Assembly (NCBI GenBank): GCA_028681035.1
Contig: JAQUJJ010000171.1
Coordinates: 1 to 6,533, forward strand
Direction: 5' to 3'
Length of the DNA stretch: 6,533 nt
Source of the DNA: Candidatus Cloacimonadota bacterium
Lineage (GTDB): Bacteria > Cloacimonadota > Cloacimonadia > Cloacimonadales > Cloacimonadaceae
The translations under genes and the position numbers were made by a program. Below the pieces are notes generated by a model that was not told the origin of the DNA, did no database searches, and saw nothing but the letters and a program-made list of their open reading frames with translations. Below, one piece after another: positions 1 to 6,126 of this stretch. Position 1 is the first letter of the stretch. Every line of letters starts with the position of its first letter.

Positions 1-2
1 TA

Positions 3-1637
3 TTTAAGGCACTATATCCCATGGTATTTAGTGCAGATTCCCTAAAAGCAGTTATTAGAGATAATGACCCTAGTTTCACCGCTTATCAAGGGAAGGTTAT
101 CCGCAAAATCAGAGTTTTCAATCTTGAGGTTTTTAAGCTTGATCCCAAAGCCACGAATAAATCTATCTACAACCTTATCTTAAGCTTGGGCAATAATGTT
201 CACCTAAATACCAGAGAGTGGGTGGTGCGAGAAAACCTCTTTTTCCGCGAGGGTGACCACATTAGCCCCAGCGTGTTTAAACGCAACCTGTACTATCTGC
301 GTAACTTGAATTACATTAGTGATGTCCGAATTATGTTGCTACCTGTAAAAAATGAACCCGATTCCATAGACGTCGTGCTAATTTTGAGGGACAAATTCTC
401 CATAAATCCTGGAGGCACGTTTTCATCGTTTAGTAAGTTTAGCATGCAGCTTGATGATAGGAACTTCTTGGGTTTCGGACAGCAGTTGCAAAACACGTGG
501 CACATAGATGCCGAGCATAAGGGTTCTGTAGGCTGGGAAAGCCTTTATAGCGTGCCTAACATTCACGGGACATTTATCCAAGGCGAGTTAAGCTGGCAGG
601 ATTTACCTGGCTACACCAGAAAGAGTTTCTTTTTAAACCGCCCCTTTTTGTTTCCGGCTTTGCGGAATGCGGGTGGCGTGGAATCTTCTGAAACCTATGT
701 GCGTGCACCGGTGGACACGATAACCGTTGATAAGATTGTTATAGGAGGGTGGTATGGACGTAGCTTTGGAGGAAAACCCGGCTCTGCTAATCAGTATAAA
801 TACGCTGCATTGTCTTTGCAGCAAACATGGTTTCACAAGCGTCCGCCTGTAGCGGATTCTTATGGGAGGTTATGGCACGAAAACCTTCTTGCCATGGCTT
901 CCATAGGTATTACCCAGTCTGATTTCCGCAGCCTGCCACATGTATATTCCTTTTTAGAGAACGATGCCATACCGGTAGGTTTCTTACTGGAGTTTCCCTT
1001 TGGTTACGAGATTGGTGAGTTTAGAAACAGAGAGTTTATTGGTATTCGCAGTTCTTTTAGCAAGGTGTTGCTGAAAGATGGTTTGGTTTATCTAGATGCC
1101 GGGCTGGAAACGTTTATTAACAAAGACCAGCTTGAGCAAGGAGTGTTTACCTTAGAACCCTTTCTTGTAACGCCCATCCAGCATTATGGCAATTTTATGG
1201 CACGAACCTTCTTTAAGGCTCGCATCATCTTAGGAAAAGAACGTTTCCGTGGCGAAACCTTACATTTATCCACAGACCCGTATTTCAGTGGGGATGAAGA
1301 TTTATACGGCACAAGCCTGATATCATTGAGTACTGAAAAGGATTTTATCGCACCCTGGGATGTTCTGGGGTTTAAAATAGCATTGTATGTGTTTGCGGAT
1401 GGATCATTGATTTCCGACACCCCATACAGACCAAAGAGAGAAAATATCATTACTACAGAAGGTTTCGGCTGCCGTCTGCGAAATCCTCGCCTTATTTGGA
1501 AATCCATCGAACTGCAAGTTGCATGGAACCAAAGCAGGGGCAAATTCGGCTCTCCCATATTCTCTCTTAGCACCAAACTGCCCTTAAAGTTGCTGGATTT
1601 TGAAGGACGCCGCCCCAAGCCCTATTTATACCGTTAA
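3..1637 (+). CDS. Omp85-family outer-membrane protein (BamA/TamA-like), 5' end outside window
   Basis: Probable outer-membrane beta-barrel protein of the Omp85 superfamily, whose members insert proteins into, or move them across, the outer membrane. The reading frame is open to the left edge. The first ATG (21) is followed at once by what looks like mature protein, with no signal peptide, so the true start is probably upstream and this is a 5' partial. Counting from ATG 21, residues about 22-125 resemble one POTRA domain: a strand (GKVIRKIRVFNLEVF), helices, then LFFREGDHISPSVFKRNLYY and a closing strand (SIDVVLILRDKFSI). The segment LDDRNFLGFGQQL (about 144-156) resembles the entry to Omp85 barrels. 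The rest alternates polar and hydrophobic residues and is rich in Tyr, Phe, Trp and Gly, as in a barrel. The chain ends in PYLYR rather than the usual terminal Phe/Trp. Family assignment is fairly sure; the exact subfamily and cargo cannot be told. No clear terminator follows the stop. Confidence 0.72.
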   Translation, partial: FKALYPMVFSADSLKAVIRDNDPSFTAYQGKVIRKIRVFNLEVFKLDPKATNKSIYNLILSLGNNVHLNTREWVVRENLFFREGDHISPSVFKRNLYYLRNLNYISDVRIMLLPVKNEPDSIDVVLILRDKFSINPGGTFSSFSKFSMQLDDRNFLGFGQQLQNTWHIDAEHKGSVGWESLYSVPNIHGTFIQGELSWQDLPGYTRKSFFLNRPFLFPALRNAGGVESSETYVRAPVDTITVDKIVIGGWYGRSFGGKPGSANQYKYAALSLQQTWFHKRPPVADSYGRLWHENLLAMASIGITQSDFRSLPHVYSFLENDAIPVGFLLEFPFGYEIGEFRNREFIGIRSSFSKVLLKDGLVYLDAGLETFINKDQLEQGVFTLEPFLVTPIQHYGNFMARTFFKARIILGKERFRGETLHLSTDPYFSGDEDLYGTSLISLSTEKDFIAPWDVLGFKIALYVFADGSLISDTPYRPKRENIITTEGFGCRLRNPRLIWKSIELQVAWNQSRGKFGSPIFSLSTKLPLKLLDFEGRRPKPYLYR

Positions 1638-1672
1638 TATCGCTATGATAAAATCCAGATAACGCAAATTTG

Positions 1673-1704
1673 TTTCACCACCGAGAACACCGAATAAACC
1701 GAAA
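1673..1704 (+). repeat. Direct repeat, copy 1
   Basis: Ends in AACACCGAATAAACCGAAA and is preceded by a related TTTCACCACCGAG segment. The last 21 bases (1684-1704) match 1940-1960 exactly, and the bases upstream match with a one-base indel and substitutions. The two copies lie 256 bp apart in the same orientation. The CACCGAGAACACCGA style resembles short intergenic repeats seen in many environmental genomes; that comparison is from memory. Confidence 0.7.
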
Positions 1705-1835
1705 TTCTCGCATTAGGCATAAGAGGACAACTCAAAAGTATCTTTTTTGACTCAAGTTCATTTATGCCATGCAAACCAATGCCTTGCTCCAATGTCTTCT
1801 AACACCGAGGAATTTCCCTGGCGATTCCCTCGTTT

Positions 1836-1877
1836 TCACGTGGGGTTCACGTGGGAATCACGTGGGAATCACCTGAG
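1836..1877. repeat. 11-bp tandem array of CACGTG palindromes
   Basis: Three units of TCACGTGGG start at 1836, 1847 and 1858. A fourth, degenerate unit (TCACCTGAG) starts at 1869. The spacing is exactly 11 bp each time. Each perfect unit carries the self-complementary hexamer CACGTG (1837-1842, 1848-1853, 1859-1864), and the fourth has CACCTG at 1870-1875. The period is close to one helical turn, so the sites would face the same side of the DNA. It could be a binding array or simply a tandem repeat; nothing here decides which. Confidence 0.75.
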
Positions 1878-1927
1878 AAATAAGCAAGGGACGCCCTTAC
1901 CTTCCAGAATTGAATTTGAACCATTTA

Positions 1928-1960
1928 TTTTACCCACCAAGAACACCGAATAAACCGAAA
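1928..1960 (+). repeat. Direct repeat, copy 2
   Basis: Partner of 1673-1704: TTTTACCCACCA followed by the shared 21-base block at 1940-1960. Together the two copies bracket about 220 bp that contains the CACGTG array and an inverted repeat, so the whole stretch 1673-1960 may be one composite element. Confidence 0.7.
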
Positions 1961-1976
1961 GATCTAGTTTCACACG

Positions 1977-2004
1977 CCTCGTATGAACAGCCGAGGGGGC
2001 TGTT
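1977..2004 (+). other. Hairpin with possible pseudoknot upstream of polA
   Basis: AACAGCC (1986-1992) pairs perfectly with GGCTGTT (1998-2004) around the loop GAGGG (1993-1997). The loop bases GAGG (1993-1996) are also complementary to CCTC at 1977-1980 just upstream, allowing an H-type pseudoknot or a competing CCTCG/CGAGG stem (1977-1981 with 1992-1996). No U-run follows, so it is not a convincing intrinsic terminator. It lies about 140 bases before the polA start. A regulatory role is only a possibility. Confidence 0.35.
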
Positions 2005-2131
2005 GTTACAATTTCAAGCAACTCCGAAACCAACTGATAATACTCTGTTTTTAATAACGGGAGGCTATGAGAGACAATAATTCCCTTGCCAGAATATCGC
2101 CTTTCTGAAAAAGCTTACCTCAAACCTAAGT

Positions 2132-2136
2132 GGGAG
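2132..2136 (+). promoter_or_regulatory. Ribosome binding site deciding the polA start
   Basis: GGGAG lies 5 bases before ATG 2142. A GTG at 2130 is in frame and would add four residues, but it overlaps this Shine-Dalgarno sequence and has no comparable site of its own, so ATG 2142 is preferred. Confidence 0.7.
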
Positions 2137-2141
2137 AACCT

Positions 2142-4982
2142 ATGGCAGAAAAGCTTTATCTTATTGACGGCACGGCATTGCTTTACCGTGCACACTTCGC
2201 CTTTATCAAGAATCCTTTAGTTAACTCTAAAGGAATGAATACCTCTGCAATATACGGGGTGGCAAACTCCTTCATTTCCCTAGTTGAATCGGTTAAAGCA
2301 GAGCATATTGCCATTTCTTTCGACCGTAAGGCACCCACTTTTCGGCACGCAATGTATAAGGAATATAAGGCACAGCGTCCGCCCATGCCAGAAGACCTGG
2401 TTGCTCAGATACAGCCCGTGCACGAGTTCTTCCGTCTGATTGGCTTACCAGAGATTGGCATGGATGGCTATGAAGCGGATGACGTTCTGGGAACTTTGGC
2501 AGCTAAATTCAGGGATAAATACGATGTTGTGCTGGTAACCAGTGATAAGGATTATTGCCAGTTAATAGACACTAAAACAAGCCTGCTAGACCCCATGAAG
2601 AATGTGAAACTGGACGAAGCAGCGGTTTTTGCCAAATATGGAGTTTATCCGGAGCAGTTTGTGGATTACCTTGCGTTGATGGGGGATTCTTCAGATAATA
2701 TCCCGGGAGTGAAAAGCATAGGACCCAAAACCGCCGAAGCATTACTTAAAGAATATGACAGTCTTGATGGCATTTATGCCAATCTGGATAAAGTGGCACC
2801 AAAGCTGAAAGAACGTTTACTAAACGACAAAGACAATGCCTATCTCTCACAAAAACTTGCTGCAATAGAGCTTGATGTACCTATAGATTTGCCAGATTAT
2901 GAAGGGCTTGCCTTCAATCCTAAAAGCTTGCGGCTGGCTCTGCCCCTGCTGATAGAGTATGAAATAAGCTCCATTCGGCGCAAAATAGAAGCTAAATACC
3001 CCATTGTCTCTCCCGTTCCTCCCACTGCCCTTCTCGCTTCTTCTTCTACCGCTCCCTCTCCCTCTTCTGTCGTTCCTGCGGAGGCGGGAATCCAGCCCCT
3101 TAACACTGAATACCAAGACGATATCTTCTCTATGCACGAAACCCCCACACCCCAGCACGTCAGCACTCCAGAACCCACAGACCAAGCTTTTGAGGCAGTG
3201 CTGGTTAACAAGCTCAGCTTTGTTACCATGCTCGCCGAAATAAAGGCTGCACCCATAATTAGTCTGGATACGGAAACGGATTCCATAGACCCTATGCTGG
3301 CTGCTTTGGTGGGGATATCTGTGTGTGTGAATAGTGGCAAGGCATATTATCTACCGCTTAGCCATAAAATGGCGGATAACCTGTCACAAAGCGAAGTGCT
3401 GCTGCACCTAAAAGATGCACTTAAAGACAAGCTGATTATCGGGCATAACCTGAAGTATGACATGATTGTGCTGCACAGACACGGGCTTACTATAAACAAT
3501 CCTTTGTTTGATACCATGCTGGCTGCCTATATTCTGGATCCAGGAACAAATAGCTATTCCTTGGATGAATGCGCTTATCGTGAACTGTATCACGAAATGA
3601 TTCCCATCAGTCAGCTTATTGGTAAAGGGAAAAGCCAGATTACCTTCGATTTGGTTGACCCCGTGGAAGCCTGTTTATATGCAGCAGAGGATGCTTGGGC
3701 TGTTTTCCAGCTTTATCCTATCTATCGCAGGAGGATAGATTTCTCGGGCATGCACCTCTTTTTTGATGATATTGAACTCCCGCTTATTCAGGTTCTACAA
3801 AAGATGGAAGAAAATGGAGTTGCTATAGATTGCACCATGCTTAGCGATATCTCTCACTTGATAAATCTGGAGCTTAAGAAACTTACAGAACAGATTTTCA
3901 GCTATGCAGGATACGAGTTTAACCTCAATTCCACGCAGCAGCTTGCCAAAATGCTATTCGTAGAAAAACACATCCCTAATAAAAAGAAGACCAAAACAGG
4001 CTTTTCCACCGATAACAGCGTGTTGGAAGAGCTGGCAACGGATCACGAGATTGCCCAGACCATCATCTCCTATCGCCAACTAAGCAAGCTGCAATCCACC
4101 TATGTGAGCGCACTGCCCAAGATGATAAACCCACACACAAACCGCATTCACTCGTCTTTTAACCAAACCGTAACCTCCACGGGAAGGCTTTCCTCATCCA
4201 ACCCCAACCTGCAAAATATCCCGATACGTACCGAAATGGGGCGAGAAATACGCAAGGCTTTTTGCGCCATCGATGAAGAGCATCTTATCTTGGCAGCGGA
4301 TTATTCACAGATAGAGCTGCGCCTTTTGGCGTTGATGAGCAAAGATGAAGCCTTGATTGAAGCCTTTAAGAATGGTTTGGATATTCATAAGGGAACTGCT
4401 GCCAAGATATTTAACGTCCCACTCAGCGAGGTTACTAACGACCAACGCCGGGCTGCTAAAACGATAAACTTCGGCATCCTCTACGGTATGGGACAGCGTA
4501 AACTTGCTAAAGACCTTGGCATCAGCCAGAACGAAGCAAAGAACATCATAGAAAGCTATTTCGCTCAGTTTCCCTCCATCCGAAACTTCATCAGCCAGTG
4601 CGTTGCCAGTGCGCAGCAGGAAGGATTCTGCGAGACCATCTTCGGGAGAAGGTTGTTTCTTCCCAATATAAACAGCAAACATGCGGGCTATAGAAGTGAA
4701 GCGGAACGCATTGCCGTTAATATGCCCATTCAAGGCTCTGCTGCCGATTTGATTAAAATAGCTATGATAGATATCAACAAGCGCATTGAGGGTAATCTGC
4801 ACATCAAAATGGTGCTTCAGGTGCATGATGAACTGGTCTTTGAAATCCACAAAGATAGCAGCGAAGAAACCAAACAAATGGTGCAAATCGCTATGGAATC
4901 TGCGCTGCCGGAAGAGCTGCGCAAGATTGTGGAGCTAAAAACAGATGTGGGGATTGGGAAGAATTGGTATGAGGCGCATTAA
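2142..4982 (+). CDS. polA: DNA polymerase I, three-domain, proofreading-competent
   Basis: Family A DNA polymerase of 946 residues; it fills gaps in repair and replaces Okazaki primers. The 5' nuclease spans about 1-286: LIDGTALLYR with D9, D61 in FDRKAP, the acidic GYEADD (E111, D113, D114), TSDKD, and GDSSDNIPG (D182, D185) leading into the helix-hairpin-helix. A low-complexity Pro/Ser/Thr/Ala linker (about 287-352) follows. The 3'-5' exonuclease has D376 and E378 (DTE), N436 and D440 (HNLKYD), Y513 and D517 (YAAED), so proofreading should work, unlike in Thermus PolI. Polymerase motif A is DYSQIELR (D720), motif B RRAAKTINFGILYG (R769, K773, F777, Y781), and motif C VHDE (H895-E897). F777 matches the E. 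coli F762 position that disfavours dideoxynucleotides. Length is close to E. coli PolI (928). The linker is longer than I recall for E. coli and carries a palindrome (3072-3091). The stop lies right next to the heptamer cassette, and no other terminator is visible. Confidence 0.97.
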   Translation: MAEKLYLIDGTALLYRAHFAFIKNPLVNSKGMNTSAIYGVANSFISLVESVKAEHIAISFDRKAPTFRHAMYKEYKAQRPPMPEDLVAQIQPVHEFFRLIGLPEIGMDGYEADDVLGTLAAKFRDKYDVVLVTSDKDYCQLIDTKTSLLDPMKNVKLDEAAVFAKYGVYPEQFVDYLALMGDSSDNIPGVKSIGPKTAEALLKEYDSLDGIYANLDKVAPKLKERLLNDKDNAYLSQKLAAIELDVPIDLPDYEGLAFNPKSLRLALPLLIEYEISSIRRKIEAKYPIVSPVPPTALLASSSTAPSPSSVVPAEAGIQPLNTEYQDDIFSMHETPTPQHVSTPEPTDQAFEAVLVNKLSFVTMLAEIKAAPIISLDTETDSIDPMLAALVGISVCVNSGKAYYLPLSHKMADNLSQSEVLLHLKDALKDKLIIGHNLKYDMIVLHRHGLTINNPLFDTMLAAYILDPGTNSYSLDECAYRELYHEMIPISQLIGKGKSQITFDLVDPVEACLYAAEDAWAVFQLYPIYRRRIDFSGMHLFFDDIELPLIQVLQKMEENGVAIDCTMLSDISHLINLELKKLTEQIFSYAGYEFNLNSTQQLAKMLFVEKHIPNKKKTKTGFSTDNSVLEELATDHEIAQTIISYRQLSKLQSTYVSALPKMINPHTNRIHSSFNQTVTSTGRLSSSNPNLQNIPIRTEMGREIRKAFCAIDEEHLILAADYSQIELRLLALMSKDEALIEAFKNGLDIHKGTAAKIFNVPLSEVTNDQRRAAKTINFGILYGMGQRKLAKDLGISQNEAKNIIESYFAQFPSIRNFISQCVASAQQEGFCETIFGRRLFLPNINSKHAGYRSEAERIAVNMPIQGSAADLIKIAMIDINKRIEGNLHIKMVLQVHDELVFEIHKDSSEETKQMVQIAMESALPEELRKIVELKTDVGIGKNWYEAH
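3072..3091. repeat. Dispersed-type palindrome inserted in frame in the polA linker
   Basis: GTTCCTGC (3072-3079) pairs with GCGGGAAT (3084-3091) around GGAG, giving an 8-bp stem with two G-U pairs. With the following CCAG it resembles the widespread short repeat class with ATTCCCGC...GCGGGAAT arms, found mostly between genes in many bacteria. Here it is read in frame as VVPAEAGIQ (residues 310-318). The other frames give the characteristic peptides of that repeat class (LRRRESS forward, SRLRRND and IPASAGT reverse). The sequence match is visible; membership in a dispersed family of this genome cannot be tested from one window. Confidence 0.65.
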
Positions 4983-4989
4983 AATTAAT

Positions 4990-5017
4990 TGAAAATGGAG
5001 AATTGAGAATGGAGAAT
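4990..5017 (+). repeat. Left heptamer array (4 units)
   Basis: Four 7-bp units in exact register: TGAAAAT, GGAGAAT, TGAGAAT, GGAGAAT. It begins 7 bases after the polA stop and ends at the stop codon of the minus-strand four-helix-bundle gene. It is less uniform than the right array, suggesting it is older or has diverged. Confidence 0.75.
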
Positions 5018-5371
5018 TTAGTGGTTGGTTTCTTTGGAAGACTTTACAATAGCTGTAATGATTCTTATTAGTTCTGTGCTATCTTCAAGAAGCGAGTCAG
5101 TTTTCACAGTGTAACCTGATTCCAACAATAGTTTTAGCCAGTAGTTTGTTTCCCTTGCCTCTTTCAGAGCGATAGACATTTTGTGTATAAAATCTGCTTT
5201 AGATTGGGCATCGATTGCCTCATTTACGTTTGCGCCAATAGAGGTTCCAGAGCGGAGTAATTGCTTGGAGAGGACATATTCACAGGCATCTTTAGTTAGG
5301 TGCTTATATAATTGAACAACCTTCAAAGCAAAACTGAATGATTTATCTACTATCAAGTTCTGTTTCGGCAT
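5018..5371 (-). CDS. Four-helix-bundle protein, 23S rRNA intervening-sequence (S23) type
   Basis: Small all-helical protein of 117 residues, in the family first seen encoded within intervening sequences of 23S rRNA genes and related in fold to the Avd accessory protein of diversity-generating retroelements. The molecular role of free-standing copies is not established. Family hallmarks visible are DKSFSFALKVVQLYKHL near the N-terminus, QLLRSGTSIGANVNEA (about 37-52) and KMSIALKEARETNYWLKLL (about 64-82). No signal peptide or membrane segment is present. Start choice: an in-frame TTG at 5383 would add four residues, but the ATG at 5371 is preceded by GGTGA at a normal distance and matches the usual N-terminus of the family. 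It lies 35 bases downstream of the lipoprotein stop on the same strand, so it could be transcribed with it, and it converges with polA. It is bracketed by inverted heptamer arrays. By eye it is more AT-rich than polA. Confidence 0.88.
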   Translation of the reverse strand: MPKQNLIVDKSFSFALKVVQLYKHLTKDACEYVLSKQLLRSGTSIGANVNEAIDAQSKADFIHKMSIALKEARETNYWLKLLLESGYTVKTDSLLEDSTELIRIITAIVKSSKETNH

Positions 5372-5388
5372 AACTTCACCCAAACCTA

Positions 5389-5416
5389 ATTCTCAATTCT
5401 CAATTCTCAATTCTCA
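5389..5416 (-). repeat. Right heptamer array (4 perfect units)
   Basis: Four identical ATTCTCA units (TGAGAAT on the minus strand) in exact 7-bp register. The second and third units overlap the stop codon (5407-5409) of the lipoprotein gene read from the right, so the repeat supplies its final codons and its stop. Confidence 0.8.
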
Positions 5417-6126
5417 ATTTTATCTTCGTGATGCTTTAATCTCTCTATCAAATGTGATTTTCTGGCAAAGCGGAACAGCCAATGTACAAGGAATACAGCC
5501 AAAATGAAGACAATCGCCCCTACTACAACCAGTATCCAAGGAAAGTCTTTCTTCAGTTCAACAGTCATTAGCTCAGTTTTATTCCACATAGAGCGGGTAT
5601 CAAAGCTCCATGAGATTGTCCTGTTTTTGGTATCGATGTTTTCGGGGGCAGCGTTGCTGGAAACAATTTTCCACGGTACATGCAACTTGTAGCGCCAAAC
5701 TAAGCTGTCGGTTTGCATCTTGCTAAAGATGTTCTCAAAATCGTCATCGCTTTCTTGGCTACCCAAAGAGATACGTCTCTTGAAAGTGATTCTGCGTCCG
5801 GGTTCTTTATTAAGGGTGATTTTACCCCAGAAATCAGCAGCACTAAGCTGGTCGTTCACGTTGTTGAAAGCTTCCACGTTCTTGAATTTAAAATCAATGG
5901 TATATATCGCATCCGCACCCCGTCTTTGGATATCATATCCATGAAGACTGATTCCTGGAAGGGCAGCTTTGCGTACAATCTCTTCCGGGTTTTCATAGGG
6001 GGAACGGTGAACCAGACGCAGCCTCGCCCTACCGGAGCCATCACGATTCAGCCAAAGCTCTTCATCGTAATTTACACATCCGGCAAGCGCAAACAGCGTT
6101 AGGATAAGCAATATAATGCGTTTCAT
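5407..6126 (-). CDS. Lipoprotein-signal protein with C-terminal membrane helix, LppM/DUF3153-like
   Basis: Protein of 239 residues with unknown function. The N-terminus MKRIILLILTLFALAGC is a lipoprotein signal peptide with lipobox LAGC, giving lipidation at Cys17. The mature start (VNYDEELWLNRDGSGRARLR) resembles the beta-rich LppM/DUF3153 type of envelope lipoprotein; this is pattern memory, not a search result. A soluble region to about residue 195 is followed by one hydrophobic helix (about 197-218, FPWILVVVGAIVFILAVFLV) and a basic tail (RFARKSH), which the positive-inside rule places in the cytoplasm. The protein would thus be held in the inner membrane at both ends with its body in the periplasm. 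The ATG is unambiguous; AAGGA at 6136-6140 lies 9 bases upstream, somewhat far. The final residues IEN and the TGA stop come from the heptamer repeat, so the native C-terminus may have been altered. No enzymatic motif was seen. Confidence 0.82.
   Translation of the reverse strand: MKRIILLILTLFALAGCVNYDEELWLNRDGSGRARLRLVHRSPYENPEEIVRKAALPGISLHGYDIQRRGADAIYTIDFKFKNVEAFNNVNDQLSAADFWGKITLNKEPGRRITFKRRISLGSQESDDDFENIFSKMQTDSLVWRYKLHVPWKIVSSNAAPENIDTKNRTISWSFDTRSMWNKTELMTVELKKDFPWILVVVGAIVFILAVFLVHWLFRFARKSHLIERLKHHEDKIEN

Larger units (their letters stand above)
1638..2129. other. Repeat-rich intergenic region upstream of polA
   Basis: About 490 bases with no convincing gene. The longest open frame (1747-1953, starting with TTG, no ribosome site) runs through the repeats and is not credible. 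Contents in order: a direct-repeat copy at 1673-1704; a weak inverted repeat GGCATAA (1716-1722) / TTATGCC (1762-1768) enclosing an inner TCAAAA/TTTTGA pair; an imperfect CGAGGAAT/ATTCCCTCG pair (1806-1832); the 11-bp CACGTG array (1836-1877); the second direct-repeat copy (1928-1960); a hairpin (1986-2004); and the polA leader. A GATAAT hexamer at 2036-2041 could be a -10 element, but no good -35 accompanies it, so no promoter is called. Confidence 0.7.
4990..5416. mobile_element. Putative four-helix-bundle gene cassette bounded by inverted heptamer arrays
   Basis: Four tandem heptamers on the left (TGAAAAT, GGAGAAT, TGAGAAT, GGAGAAT; 4990-5017) face four on the right (ATTCTCA x4; 5389-5416). 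The right set is the reverse complement of the left TGAGAAT unit. Between them lies a single small gene and almost nothing else. The left array touches the gene's stop codon; the right array begins 17 bases before its ATG. The cassette occupies nearly all of the gap between polA and the lipoprotein gene. There is no transposase, so any mobility would have to be supplied in trans. The boundaries are seen; that it is a moving unit is inferred. Confidence 0.45.

Noticed and set aside
1184..1618. 144-codon minus-strand frame
   Set aside because: It lies wholly inside the Omp85-like gene on the opposite strand; its protein has no recognisable features.
1747..1953. 68-codon frame in the gap before polA
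   Set aside because: It starts with TTG, has no ribosome site, and consists largely of the CACGTG array and the direct repeat.
1986..2007. Hairpin as an intrinsic terminator for the Omp85-like gene
   Set aside because: It lies about 350 bases downstream of the stop and has no U-tract after the stem.
2130..2141. GTG start for polA four codons upstream
   Set aside because: It overlaps the Shine-Dalgarno sequence that serves the ATG at 2142.
2897..3340. 147- and 112-codon minus-strand frames and a 79-codon plus-strand frame around 3004
   Set aside because: Shadows of the pyrimidine-rich linker and palindrome in polA. Peptides such as LRRRESS are typical of the repeat, not of a gene.
4305..4886. 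193-codon minus-strand frame
   Set aside because: Antisense to the conserved polymerase domain of polA; explained as a shadow of codon bias.
4990..5416. CRISPR array or diversity-generating retroelement
   Set aside because: The heptamers are contiguous with no spacers, and no reverse transcriptase or template/variable repeat is present, despite the protein's resemblance to Avd.
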